IMG/VR virus record: IMGVR_UViG_3300013286_000071 | Coordinates: 1 to 21,914 of that record | DNA length: 21,914 bases | Reading direction: 5' to 3' (one strand) | Source of the DNA: a virus | Shown here: positions 1-5,446 of the stretch, piece by piece | How the letters are laid out: every line of letters starts with the position of its first letter | Numbering within the stretch: the stretch's first letter is position 1 | Notes under the pieces: generated by a model | The model's database searches: none | What the model was told of the DNA's origin: nothing | Seen by the model: only the letters and a program-made list of their open reading frames with translations | Made by a program: the position numbers and the translations under genes

Positions 1-76
1 CGTACCATGTCCAATCAACAGTAACCTCATCCCAAATCAAATAGGTGATAAATTTGCCTGTATCGCCGTCTTCCAT
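1..76 (-). CDS. Hypothetical protein, N-terminal fragment cut by window edge
   Basis: Reading leftward from ATG at 76-74, 25 codons (MEDGDTGKFITYLIWDEVTV...) run open off the left edge. A strong ribosome binding site, GGAGGG, lies about seven bases before the ATG, inside the last codons of the upstream small membrane-peptide gene. The two genes are two bases apart, so they are very likely co-transcribed and translationally coupled. The visible segment is rich in Trp, Asp and Ile and has no recognisable motif. The family cannot be named from this fragment. The call rests on the ribosome binding site, the tight junction and the absence of stops. Confidence 0.5.
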   Translation of the reverse strand, partial: MEDGDTGKFITYLIWDEVTVDWTWY

Positions 77-78
77 GA

Positions 79-195
79 TTAAGCCCTCCAAACAAAAATA
101 TCAAGGGCAACCACTACCAAGGCGATGATGGCAACAATGTAAACAGCGATTGCTGTCCAGTCAGTAGGTTTTGTGTATTTTTCAATTTCAAACAT
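79..195 (-). CDS. Small single-span membrane peptide, 38 aa
   Basis: The ATG at 195-193 is preceded by AAGGAA at suitable spacing (AAGGAACCTAAATG). The 38-residue product starts with a charged stretch (MFEIEKYTKPTDW). It continues as one hydrophobic helix at roughly residues 14-35, rich in Ala, Val and Ile, and ends in WRA. It would be an inner-membrane peptide with a short cytoplasmic N-terminus. It is the first gene of the leftward unit diverging from the cro-like gene, and a plausible promoter sits at 243-271. No family is recognised. Short membrane peptides beside phage regulators can act in lysis timing, superinfection exclusion or toxicity, but nothing here chooses among these. Confidence 0.5.
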   Translation of the reverse strand: MFEIEKYTKPTDWTAIAVYIVAIIALVVVALDIFVWRA

Positions 196-242
196 TTAGG
201 TTCCTTAAAGTACAGCTTGCGTTGCGCTACTGCATGGACTGA

Positions 243-271
243 ATTATTAACCTTGATTAACTTAATTGCAA
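243..271 (-). promoter_or_regulatory. Candidate leftward promoter with operator-like palindrome
   Basis: On the minus strand, TTGCAA (271-266; 4/6 match to the -35 consensus) and AATAAT (248-243; 5/6 match to the -10) are separated by exactly 17 bases. They lie about 50 bases before the 38-aa membrane gene. The spacer contains ATTAACTTAAT (256-266), a perfect 11-bp palindrome around a central C. A repressor bound there would block the promoter. The natural candidate is the adjacent Cro-like protein; this link is inferred. Confidence 0.4.
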
Positions 272-310
272 GCACTTTGTTTAATGTCCGACTAATTTGT
301 GGGGGTTTTG

Positions 311-341
311 TTGTTTAGCTACCTTAACTTAGAATTAAGCT
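311..341 (+). promoter_or_regulatory. Candidate cro promoter overlapping operator-like repeat; possible leaderless start
   Basis: TAGAAT (330-335; 5/6 match to -10) lies six bases before the ATG at 342, so transcription would begin at or next to the start codon. The -35 region (around TTGTTG, 308-313) is poor. No convincing Shine-Dalgarno site precedes the gene. The -10 lies inside CTTAACTTAGAATTAAG (323-339), whose ends CTTAA and TTAAG are inverted repeats. It shares TTAACTTA with the palindrome at 256-266. Two copies of one motif over two divergent promoters suggest autoregulation. Confidence 0.35.
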
Positions 342-500
342 ATGACTAAATCAGAATTAATCAAACTTGCAGGTTCAGGGCGTGAGCTTGCCAAAATATT
401 AGGTGTTTCTTTTCCAGCGGTTAGCCAATGGAAAGAGCAGATTCCTGAGTTGCGCTTGCGCCAGTTAAAGGATTTGAAGCCTGATTGGTTTAGGGTATAG
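342..500 (+). CDS. Cro-like helix-turn-helix transcriptional regulator
   Basis: A 52-aa protein that is nearly all a helix-turn-helix: residues about 14-32 (RELAKILGVSFPAVSQWKE) match the Cro/XRE pattern of helix 2, turn and recognition helix. A PELRLRQL helix and a C-terminal DWF follow, as in lambda-type Cro proteins of this size. It would bind short operators as a dimer and repress early or lysogeny promoters. The matching palindromic motifs upstream at 256-266 and 323-339 are plausible targets. The start codon lacks an obvious ribosome binding site, and a -10-like box lies just before it, so a leaderless mRNA is possible. No CI partner is visible in the window, so whether this phage is temperate cannot be decided. 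Confidence 0.8.
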   Translation: MTKSELIKLAGSGRELAKILGVSFPAVSQWKEQIPELRLRQLKDLKPDWFRV

Positions 501-594
501 TTGAGACTTGGCTACCCTTAGCGGGGGAAAAGGCGATTCGTTACCGCCCTGCCACAGTTTCTTTCTGTAACGGCGACCGACAACGTGAGGTTTT
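501..594 (+). promoter_or_regulatory. Leader between cro-like gene and replication gene with alternative stems
   Basis: The 94 bases contain no ORF. CGTTAC (539-544) can pair with GTAACG (567-572). ACAG (554-557) can pair with CTGT (565-568). The two stems share bases and so exclude each other. No U-tract follows, so it is not a rho-independent terminator. A GAGG ribosome binding site for the next gene lies at the end. A regulatory role is only a possibility. Confidence 0.2.
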
Positions 595-1362
595 ATGCAC
601 TACTATCAATTTAATATTGGCGATTACCGCGCCGCCACAGCACATTTATCCAATGACGAAGATTTGGCTTACCGCCGACTTTTGGATATGTATTACGACA
701 CTGAAGATCAAATCCCATTGGATACCCAGTGGGTTGCCAAGCGGTTACGTTTAAATATTGAAGTTGTAAAAGCTGTTTTACAAGATATGTTTAAGTTAAC
801 TGAATTGGGTTGGCATAACGCTAGATGCGAATTAGTTATTGAGCAATATCATGCTATGGCTGAGAAAAATAGGATTAATGGTCGTCTTGGTGGACGTAAA
901 AAGAACCCAATGGCTACCGACTCGCAACCCATCGCTAAGGCAACTATAAACGATAAACCAATAACCAATAACCATATAAATACCTCTATATGTCCACCTG
1001 ACGGTGAACCTGAACCGCCGATTAAGAAATTACCCGAATGCGACCACAAAGCGGTTATCGAGCTGTACCACCAAAACTTGCCAACAATGCGGCGAGTGGA
1101 GGTTTGGAACGAAACTAGAGCTGGTTACCTTAGACAACGCTGGCGGGAAGTGGCTGCGGAGCTTGCACAGGAAAAAACCATTGAAGCAGGCGATGTGCTT
1201 AACTGGTGGGCTGAGTTTTTTCAATCTGTTGGCAAATCAAGATTCTTGACTGGCAGAGTCAATTGCAAGGATGGTCGGGCTTTTGTTGCCGATCTAGAGT
1301 GGCTTATCAAACCAAGCAATTTTGCAAAAATAGTGGAGGGAAAATATCATGGCAATAACTAA
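595..1362 (+). CDS. YdaU/DUF1376 family phage replication-associated protein
   Basis: 255 aa. The N-terminal 90 residues carry the DUF1376 (YdaU) signature: MHYYQFNIGDY, LAYRRLLDMYYD and a two-helix run ending in RINGRLGG. A low-complexity linker (about 100-150) follows. The C-terminal domain (about 150-255) has W..FF..V..S.FL.G and a DLEWL...NF.KI..GKY end, seen in replisome-organiser proteins of the lambda O type. This two-part layout suggests a winged-helix DNA-binding protein that helps start phage replication, probably by recruiting a host or phage helicase. No helicase-loader gene is visible behind it. GTGAGG six bases before the ATG supports the start. It heads the early operon, and its end overlaps the next gene. 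Confidence 0.75.
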   Translation: MHYYQFNIGDYRAATAHLSNDEDLAYRRLLDMYYDTEDQIPLDTQWVAKRLRLNIEVVKAVLQDMFKLTELGWHNARCELVIEQYHAMAEKNRINGRLGGRKKNPMATDSQPIAKATINDKPITNNHINTSICPPDGEPEPPIKKLPECDHKAVIELYHQNLPTMRRVEVWNETRAGYLRQRWREVAAELAQEKTIEAGDVLNWWAEFFQSVGKSRFLTGRVNCKDGRAFVADLEWLIKPSNFAKIVEGKYHGNN

Positions 1363-1579
1363 GTTCACCCAACAAAAAGATGATGCGTTTGACGATGTAC
1401 AGCGTTTAATGTGTTTGGTTCACGGTTGTCAAAGCCGCTGGTCTGTACACATGGAGGGCGATAAACCCAAATGCTCAAAACACGCTTGGCAGAAAGAAGA
1501 TTACAAAATGCCTGACTTAAAAGAAGTTTTTAAGACCAGCCCTATCAAACATTGGCAGGATGACCAGGAGGTGTTTTAA
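1349..1579 (+). CDS. Small Cys/His-rich phage protein, 76 aa
   Basis: The gene begins inside the end of the DUF1376 gene (14-base overlap) with GGAGG before its ATG. Residues 22-45 hold a pattern of CLVHGCQSRW, then about ten residues, then CSKHAW. The two Cys-His pairs could bind one zinc ion. The C-terminal third is charged and helical (PDLKEVFKTSP). Small proteins of this type occur in early operons of Burkholderiales-like phages, but no function is known to me. The stop overlaps the next ATG as TAATG (1577-1581), so the two are translationally coupled. Confidence 0.7.
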   Translation: MAITKFTQQKDDAFDDVQRLMCLVHGCQSRWSVHMEGDKPKCSKHAWQKEDYKMPDLKEVFKTSPIKHWQDDQEVF

Positions 1580-1815
1580 TGGACAGAAATGAAGCAAACC
1601 GACTTCTTGACCGACACAAAGAAACACGTCAACTTAGCTACGCTGACACCACAGCAGCGCTTAGAGCTACTGGAGACTATGAAGACGATGGAAGCGCGGG
1701 AATGGATAGCGAGATACCGCAAGAAATTGAAAGACCATGGGAAAACGAATGCTTCAGGTTGGTGGTCGAAAGTCTTGTTAGACATCGAGAAAAAGCGTGG
1801 GTTACCCGCCGCTAA
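1579..1815 (+). CDS. Hypothetical early protein, 78 aa (dual-frame region, upstream frame)
   Basis: This frame has the better translation signals: a perfect AGGAGGT about seven bases before ATG 1579, and a TAATG overlap with the previous stop. The first 36 residues (MDRNEANRLLDRHKETRQLS..., then ALRATGD) look like a real small phage family with an EANRLLD helix and a terminal TGD. After about residue 40 the protein becomes less convincing, and in the last third it reads like the shadow of the other frame. Either it is a true gene embedded in an overlap, or only its start is used and a +1 frameshift joins it to the 1589-1858 frame. Confidence 0.5.
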   Translation: MDRNEANRLLDRHKETRQLSYADTTAALRATGDYEDDGSAGMDSEIPQEIERPWENECFRLVVESLVRHREKAWVTRR

Positions 1816-1858
1816 TGATTTACGCAGGAGGATGAATGCGATACGCAGCTCGGACTGA
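1589..1858 (+). CDS. Hypothetical helical protein, 89 aa (dual-frame region, downstream frame)
   Basis: Reads +1 relative to the 1579 ORF. Residues 20-85 are strongly protein-like: TPQQRLELLETMKTMEAREW, then ARYRKKL, GWWSKVLLDIEKKRG and a DLRRRMN end. I associate this with a short phage family carrying the WW...IE..RG...LRRRMN pattern, function unknown. It is basic and all-helical, which would suit nucleic-acid binding. Its own start is weak: ATG 1589 is about 17 bases from the strong AGGAGGT that serves ATG 1579. It may be reached by reinitiation, a frameshift, or a start I cannot identify. Its 3' end overlaps the VRR-NUC start by 23 bases. Confidence 0.6.
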   Translation: MKQTDFLTDTKKHVNLATLTPQQRLELLETMKTMEAREWIARYRKKLKDHGKTNASGWWSKVLLDIEKKRGLPAANDLRRRMNAIRSSD

Positions 1859-2102
1859 TGAAAACCAAGCCGCCATAGTTAAGGCGTTGCGGAATGCTGG
1901 CGCTTATGTGTGGATTATTGGCCTGCCAGTTGACCTTTTGGTGGGGTATGGCAACCACACATTCTTGGTAGAAATTAAAAGGGACTCTAAAGCCCTTCTA
2001 ACGCCCTTACAAGCCGACTTTTTTGAAAGTTGGTGCGGAGGTACATTGGCTAGGATTGACAGCCCTGAAGCGGCTCTTAGGATGATTGGAGTTGTAAAGT
2101 GA
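1836..2102 (+). CDS. VRR-NUC domain nuclease
   Basis: 88 aa, a stand-alone VRR-NUC domain of the PD-(D/E)xK superfamily. The expected core is present: Asp33 in GLPVDLLV, then E46-x-K48 in FLVEIKRD, then a Gln in LTPLQADF (Gln59). These residues coordinate the metal and the scissile phosphate. Phage versions are thought to act as structure-specific nucleases, for example Holliday-junction or flap cleavage, during recombination and packaging. GGAGG five bases before the ATG fixes the start, inside the previous gene. The length is normal for single-domain members. The TGA overlaps the following GTG start as GTGA, so the next gene is coupled. Confidence 0.85.
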   Translation: MRYAARTDENQAAIVKALRNAGAYVWIIGLPVDLLVGYGNHTFLVEIKRDSKALLTPLQADFFESWCGGTLARIDSPEAALRMIGVVK

Positions 2103-2428
2103 AACCCGAAGAAGCAGCACAGCAGATTAGAGACAAAGCGCCAGCTTACGGCGAAGCTAAAGCCCAGCGGGTTTACCTTGAAGAATTTCGCAAAAGCCAA
2201 AAAGCGCTATTAATGCGAGATGCGCTAAATATGGGCTTTGAGGCCGCCAACGCGCAAGAACGCGAAGCGTACGCCGACCCTGCCTACCAAAAGTTACTCA
2301 AGGGCTTGGCTGCGGCGATTGAGCAGGAGGAAACCCTTAAATGGGAGATTGAAGCAGCTAGATTGGACATTGAAATTTGGCGTACACGCGAAGCTACAAA
2401 CCGTATGCAAGACAGGTCGCATCAGTGA
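2099..2428 (+). CDS. Hypothetical helical early protein, 109 aa
   Basis: The start is GTG at 2099 (GTGA overlap with the VRR-NUC stop), with GGAG about seven bases upstream. The protein is entirely helical and charged. A central DPAYQKLLKGL and a C-terminal LKWEIEAARLDIEIWRT, followed by an ATNR, resemble a small family found beside recombination genes in many siphophages and podophages. No catalytic motif is visible. It lies between two nucleases, which suggests a role in DNA recombination or as an accessory subunit. That role is inferred from position only. Its TGA again overlaps the next GTG. Confidence 0.7.
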   Translation: MKPEEAAQQIRDKAPAYGEAKAQRVYLEEFRKSQKALLMRDALNMGFEAANAQEREAYADPAYQKLLKGLAAAIEQEETLKWEIEAARLDIEIWRTREATNRMQDRSHQ

Positions 2429-2679
2429 ACAACAAACCCACAAAGAAAGAACGCGAGCATTTAGCCACAATCAAGGAAATGCCTTGCGGGGTATGTGACG
2501 CGGCTGGTCCATCGGATGCCCATCACATTGTCCAGCATGAGCAATACCTTTGCATACCGCTATGTAAAGACTGCCACCAAGGGTCGTTTAATGGCATCCA
2601 CGGCCAAGCAAGGATTTGGAGTGTCTACAAAAAGACCGAAATGTCAGTCCTTAACGAAACCCTGAGAAACTTGCTTTAA
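2425..2679 (+). CDS. HNH-type zinc-binding nuclease-like protein
   Basis: 84 aa from GTG 2425, chosen because it gives the same GTGA overlap as the previous junction. An ATG further upstream at 2377 would add 16 residues with no good ribosome binding site. Motifs in order: C21-x2-C24, the HH pair at 33-34 (AHHIV), then C47-x2-C50-H51 and His59. This four-cysteine zinc knuckle around an HH pair is the HNH/treble-clef layout, closest in feel to the RecA-dependent nuclease Ref and related small phage HNH proteins. It would nick or cut DNA during recombination or packaging. It is the last gene of the early operon. Its TAA overlaps the stop of the convergent gene. Confidence 0.75.
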   Translation: MNNKPTKKEREHLATIKEMPCGVCDAAGPSDAHHIVQHEQYLCIPLCKDCHQGSFNGIHGQARIWSVYKKTEMSVLNETLRNLL

Positions 2680-2897
2680 TATTTCCGCATTGATGGCAGA
2701 GGCGCCTTCTTTTGGTTGGCCTCATGTGAACGGTGCATGGGGTGAGCATGAGCCATATCAGTCTTTTCGTGCTTTTTCAGCTCTTTTTCAAGCGCTGCAA
2801 CCTTGCGGTTTTCTTTTTTGTACTCACGTTCAACGACGTATTCCTTGGCTTCTTGAGCTTTGGGTTCGCCTTTTGTAAGTGTAAAGTTTGTAGCCAT
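2676..2897 (-). CDS. Small highly charged coiled-coil protein, 73 aa
   Basis: Leftward gene with an excellent ribosome binding site (AAGGAG before ATG 2897). After a short leader (MATNFTLTKG), residues 12-48 form a Lys/Glu-rich helix (EREYKKEN, ALEKELKKHEK) that could form a coiled coil. The tail is rich in His, Met, Pro and Lys. There is no membrane segment or catalytic motif, and no family is recognised. Its 3' end meets the HNH gene tail to tail with overlapping stops (TTAA, 2676-2679). At its 5' end it diverges from the acidic gene. The coding strand is opposite to the early operon, so it is probably expressed separately. Confidence 0.65.
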   Translation of the reverse strand: MATNFTLTKGEPKAQEAKEYVVEREYKKENRKVAALEKELKKHEKTDMAHAHPMHRSHEANQKKAPLPSMRKY

Positions 2898-2974
2898 CGT
2901 TTCTCCTTAGATGAACTGTCATATTAAGACTTTAACATTTTACTCGGCAATCGTGCCATAACAAGGGGTTTATT
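2898..2974. promoter_or_regulatory. Divergent intergenic region, candidate promoters both ways
   Basis: 77 bases separate the divergent charged and acidic genes, so promoters for both should be here. Leftward, TTGCCG and TTAATA/TAATAT lie 17-18 bases apart (4/6 matches). Rightward, TTAACA (2932-2937; 5/6) is followed 19 bases later by CATAAC (4/6). Both are weak matches. AGGGG for the rightward gene and AAGGAG for the leftward gene are clear. Confidence 0.3.
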
Positions 2975-3256
2975 ATGTACAAGATTGAAATTAGCATTGG
3001 TGATTATGAGTGGTCTAGTGATTCAGTGACTATTGAAACAAACGATTTTGACAAGATCGCTATTATTCAAGAGTTCATCGAATTCCAACAAGCATACGGC
3101 TGGGCTGTTGACTATGACGTTACAGACGAATACTTGGAAGAAGCCAACGAAGCTGAAGAAGCTGAAGAAGCTGAAGAAGTTGAAGAAGCTGAAGAAGTTG
3201 AAATCGGCGAAGTCGTTGAAGACGAAGACGGTATGATTTGGGAACGTGTGGCATAA
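2975..3256 (+). CDS. Strongly acidic repeat-containing protein, 93 aa; moron-like
   Basis: The N-terminal ~55 residues look globular and beta-rich (MYKIEISIGDYEW, TIETNDFDKIAI), then helical. Residues about 56-76 are an uninterrupted EEA/EEV stretch from a 9-bp tandem repeat, and the end is DEDGMIWERVA. I count 33 acidic residues against 3 basic ones, a net charge near -30. AAGGGG before the ATG supports the start. The gene has its own divergent upstream region and its own terminator (3277-3303), and it opposes the late operon. Phage proteins this acidic sometimes mimic DNA and inhibit restriction, CRISPR or polymerase (Ocr is the classic case). That is a hypothesis here, not an assignment. 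Confidence 0.75.
   Translation: MYKIEISIGDYEWSSDSVTIETNDFDKIAIIQEFIEFQQAYGWAVDYDVTDEYLEEANEAEEAEEAEEVEEAEEVEIGEVVEDEDGMIWERVA
3155..3199 (+). repeat. Tandem 9-bp repeat GAAGAAGCT/GAAGAAGTT, five copies
   Basis: Five consecutive 9-base units lie inside the acidic gene, differing only at C/T in the eighth position, with a partial copy just before. Because the unit is a multiple of three, slippage would change the length of the acidic EEA/EEV tract without breaking the frame. Confidence 0.9.
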
Positions 3257-3276
3257 TCTTTATGCAGTTGTCTGTA

Positions 3277-3303
3277 GGGGGGTCTTAGGACTCCCCTTTT
3301 TTT
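3277..3303 (+). terminator. Rho-independent terminator after the acidic gene
   Basis: GGGGGGTC (3277-3284) pairs with GACTCCCC (3289-3296) with one G-U wobble across a TTAG loop. Seven Ts follow. In the opposite direction the stem has an A-C mismatch and no U-tract, so it should act mainly on rightward transcription. It isolates the acidic gene from the late operon coming toward it. Confidence 0.9.
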
Positions 3304-3514
3304 ATTCAATATTGTGATCTGCTTCTACGTCTCTAGCCAGTTGTCTCCAATCTAAGCTACGTCTGTATAACGTATATATACGCTCTTCACTTAGCGGTTC
3401 AGAACGGCGGTTTAGCCTGTCGTTTGCTTCAGCAAGGGAAAGCTGGGTTTCATTCAAAATGCTATGCAGCTCTTTGATTTCTGCCCTAAGAAAATTTACA
3501 AGGTCATACGTCAT
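3302..3514 (-). CDS. Small helical phage protein, 70 aa
   Basis: Start chosen at ATG 3514 (MTYDLVNFL), not the in-frame ATG at 3547, because AGGGG lies eight bases before 3514 and nothing comparable precedes 3547. This gives an 11-base overlap with the metallophosphoesterase stop. Residues 5-40 form a heptad-like helix (RAEIKELHSILNETQLSLAE). The C-terminus, ending in LARDVEADHNIE, resembles the (F)ARAIE..HGI ending of many small phage proteins of unknown function. It is the last gene of the leftward late operon. The stop codon overlaps the T-tract of the convergent terminator. Confidence 0.65.
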   Translation of the reverse strand: MTYDLVNFLRAEIKELHSILNETQLSLAEANDRLNRRSEPLSEERIYTLYRRSLDWRQLARDVEADHNIE

Positions 3515-4463
3515 AAACTTTACCCCTAAATTCAATTTTGCCCTCATCCCATTTATGGACTAACTCTGGCCACAAAAGTCGTCCTTCATGGAATGTAAGT
3601 ATGGCAAAGCCCGACCGCCAGTTAGTTGGACCATCCTCAAGGTAATTTATAAATTGTGGTCCATTAGGCTCCGCAAGGGTTCCAGTATCAACACCGTAAC
3701 GTGTGCCGTTATAGTCAGAGTAGGGTGTTACCTTCAGGCTGTGTAAATGCCCTGTAACCATTGTTTTGCCCGACATTGAGGTGTTGCCATGGGTAGCGTG
3801 GATACCGCCCTTCCAGCGGTGTTTAACCACTACTTCATCGGTAGGCCAACAGCTCCAGCATGGATGCCATGTAGGGAAATGGTCTTTTAGCGAAAAGCCT
3901 TTGACAAACTCATATTGAGGTGCGTTGGCTGCTAGGCGATTCTCAAACCTTGCATCATGGTTGCCAAGTGTCCATATAAGGTTTACATTGCTTCTGGCTT
4001 TCTTAGCTTCATCTTCTATCTCACCAAGAGATATTTCACAGGCTTTAAGTTCTTGGATTACCGATGGCGTTGAATCCCATCCAATGCGAGGAAAGCGAGA
4101 AATAGAAGCGCCATCAAATACATCTCCATTGGCAATAATGGCTTTAGGTTGAAACTCTTTAATTGCCCAAAGAACACCTTTAAACGCCGTTGTATGTATG
4201 CCTGGCCAAAAATGAGCATCGCTAAAAACCAAAACAACACCATTTTCAATACCTAATTCTTTTCTTACTGGATTCTCAGGCTTGTTAATAGATGCGAGTT
4301 TATAACTAGAAACAAGCGCCAAGCCCATTTTGTCTTCAATATCTTTGCGCCGCCTAAGAATCTGTCGCTCATCCATTCCAATAGCAAGCGCCATCTTTTT
4401 CCCTGATTTGTGCGTATTCCAAATTTCTACAAACTCTTCATCGCTATAAACTGGCTTTGGCAT
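3504..4463 (-). CDS. Calcineurin-like metallophosphoesterase with N-terminal HTH
   Basis: 319 aa. Residues 1-50 resemble a helix-turn-helix (KMALAIGMDERQILRRRKDI). From about 75 the metallophosphoesterase motifs follow in order: SDAHF (81-85), NGDVFDG (112-118), GNHD (167-170), H222-x2-H225 in GIHATHG, and GHLH (238-241). These ligands hold two metal ions for phosphate-ester hydrolysis, so the enzyme should be active. Similar phage proteins are annotated as DNA exonuclease or phosphoesterase, and the DNA-binding N-terminus makes a nucleic-acid substrate plausible. The actual substrate is unknown. GGAG of the ribosome binding site lies in a short hairpin (4466-4482). It sits between the endolysin and the terminal gene of the late operon, an odd place for a DNA-metabolism enzyme. 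Confidence 0.85.
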   Translation of the reverse strand: MPKPVYSDEEFVEIWNTHKSGKKMALAIGMDERQILRRRKDIEDKMGLALVSSYKLASINKPENPVRKELGIENGVVLVFSDAHFWPGIHTTAFKGVLWAIKEFQPKAIIANGDVFDGASISRFPRIGWDSTPSVIQELKACEISLGEIEDEAKKARSNVNLIWTLGNHDARFENRLAANAPQYEFVKGFSLKDHFPTWHPCWSCWPTDEVVVKHRWKGGIHATHGNTSMSGKTMVTGHLHSLKVTPYSDYNGTRYGVDTGTLAEPNGPQFINYLEDGPTNWRSGFAILTFHEGRLLWPELVHKWDEGKIEFRGKVYDV

Positions 4464-4465
4464 GA

Positions 4466-4482
4466 CAACTCCATTGAAGTTG
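4466..4482 (-). promoter_or_regulatory. Hairpin covering the metallophosphoesterase ribosome binding site
   Basis: On the minus strand, CAACTTC and GGAGTTG pair over seven positions (one G-U) across an AAT loop. The 3' arm contains the GGAG Shine-Dalgarno bases three to five nucleotides before the ATG. Folding would hide the ribosome binding site, so translation may be limited or regulated. Confidence 0.4.
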
Positions 4483-4526
4483 CCTGAAATTAAACTAAAT
4501 CAATGACAAGCAAATGAAACTTAATG

Positions 4527-4955
4527 TCAAGCGTACTCTCTTGTACCTGATTTGTCTATTATTAACGACATTAGTCTAGGTTTTGCATCATCAACGTTTG
4601 GAATTGAAACGTGTGTCCAAGAATTGAATTCTCGAATGCACTGGTCGTAAGGCAAGCCCGATGCAATGATGGCTTTGACAACCTCATCAGGGGTCATGCC
4701 TGGCACTCTAATATCCGCAGCACACCCGCGCCGATGTTGTGATTTGTCAGACGATCCAACGGCTTGGTTTACTTCAGCACTGCGAAACGCGCTATTCACC
4801 ATAATTGGCTTGCCGCCCAACACTTCTTTGACTTGCTCTAAGAATTCAGCCAGCCGCACAAGATTAGCAACCTCGGCATCATTTGGGGTGTTGTCAAACT
4901 GCCGATGTTCAGTAACAGTTAGTTCTTCAAATGTAAAATGTTCTGTGAGGTTCAT
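4527..4955 (-). CDS. Peptidase M15 family endolysin
   Basis: 142 aa, the length of single-domain phage endolysins of the M15A / D-Ala-D-Ala carboxypeptidase type. It has the zinc-site motif H74-x2-G77-x-A79-x-D81 within SQHRRGCAADI. The second zinc-site half is E109 followed by H115 in the segment SWTHVSI, and Arg58 is in SAFRS. These residues place the active site in the standard order. The enzyme would cut peptide crosslinks in the cell wall at lysis. There is no signal peptide, so it needs the neighbouring holin to reach the wall. The start overlaps the holin-like stop by four bases (ATGA), so the two are coupled as a lysis pair. Confidence 0.9.
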   Translation of the reverse strand: MNLTEHFTFEELTVTEHRQFDNTPNDAEVANLVRLAEFLEQVKEVLGGKPIMVNSAFRSAEVNQAVGSSDKSQHRRGCAADIRVPGMTPDEVVKAIIASGLPYDQCIREFNSWTHVSIPNVDDAKPRLMSLIIDKSGTREYA

Positions 4956-5446
4956 GGAGTTGGACTCGATTTATGGAGAAGTTCGTCCTTTTTTTGGCTA
5001 CCAGCAGACGACCCAAAATAAAACGCAATAATTCCCGTCCAAGCTGTACCCAAACTGCCTAACATCAGCATCAACGCATCAGATGTTTTAAAGTGTTCGG
5101 TCATCAGACCAACCAAAATGCCAAAGAACCCTAAAGTCACGGCGATGGCCATCAGGCCAGGTATATAAGACTGGGTACTAGCTTGCATCTCCCGAGCTGA
5201 TTTGCGGTCGTCTACGGCAATCTTTTCAAAGTCTAAGCCTAATTCTTGGGCGCGTGCTGCCATAGCAATTTCGGCTTGTTTAATAGCGCCTATTTGTTCT
5301 GCTGATAACTTGCCCTCTGCGATGGTCTTATTAACGTCTTTAGGGTCAACGCCAATAGCTTTGCTGATAGCGTCAACCGCCAAGCCAGCCAATGGACCAC
5401 CGAATGCTGTTGCAATAGTGGGTGCTACTTGTTTTAGCCAATCCAT
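4952..5446 (-). CDS. GTA-type 3TM holin
   Basis: 164 aa. The N-terminus (about 8-30, APTIATAFGGPLAGLAVDAI) is a hydrophobic or amphipathic helix. A long charged helix follows with AIKQAEI, then AARAQELGLDFEK and the DDRKSAREMQ block typical of the GTA_holin_3TM family. Two clear membrane helices are at about 95-115 and 125-147. The short tail is polar. It would collect in the inner membrane and open it at the time of lysis. The adjacent, coupled M15 endolysin strongly supports this role. Proteins of this family are also annotated simply as hypothetical, and direct evidence for the holin function is limited. Confidence 0.8.
   Translation of the reverse strand: MDWLKQVAPTIATAFGGPLAGLAVDAISKAIGVDPKDVNKTIAEGKLSAEQIGAIKQAEIAMAARAQELGLDFEKIAVDDRKSAREMQASTQSYIPGLMAIAVTLGFFGILVGLMTEHFKTSDALMLMLGSLGTAWTGIIAFYFGSSAGSQKKDELLHKSSPTP

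Noticed and set aside
501-594. Rho-independent terminator or small RNA between the cro-like and DUF1376 genes
   Set aside because: The stems are short and mutually exclusive, and no T-tract follows.
1004-1249. Alternative-frame ORFs in the second half of the DUF1376 gene, both strands
   Set aside because: No ribosome binding site or recognisable composition; they lie within a conserved replication domain.
2690-2927. Rightward ORFs opposite the charged 73-aa gene
   Set aside because: The leftward gene has an excellent ribosome binding site, while these have none and overlap each other.
3112-3309. Leftward Ser-rich ORF opposite the acidic gene
   Set aside because: It is the antisense reading of the GAAGAAGCT repeat, giving runs of Ser and Ala. 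It has no ribosome binding site.
4500-4550. Promoter for the metallophosphoesterase from a perfect minus-strand TTGACA near the endolysin stop
   Set aside because: No acceptable -10 box lies at 16-18 bases, and TTGACA partly overlaps the stop codon, so chance is likely.
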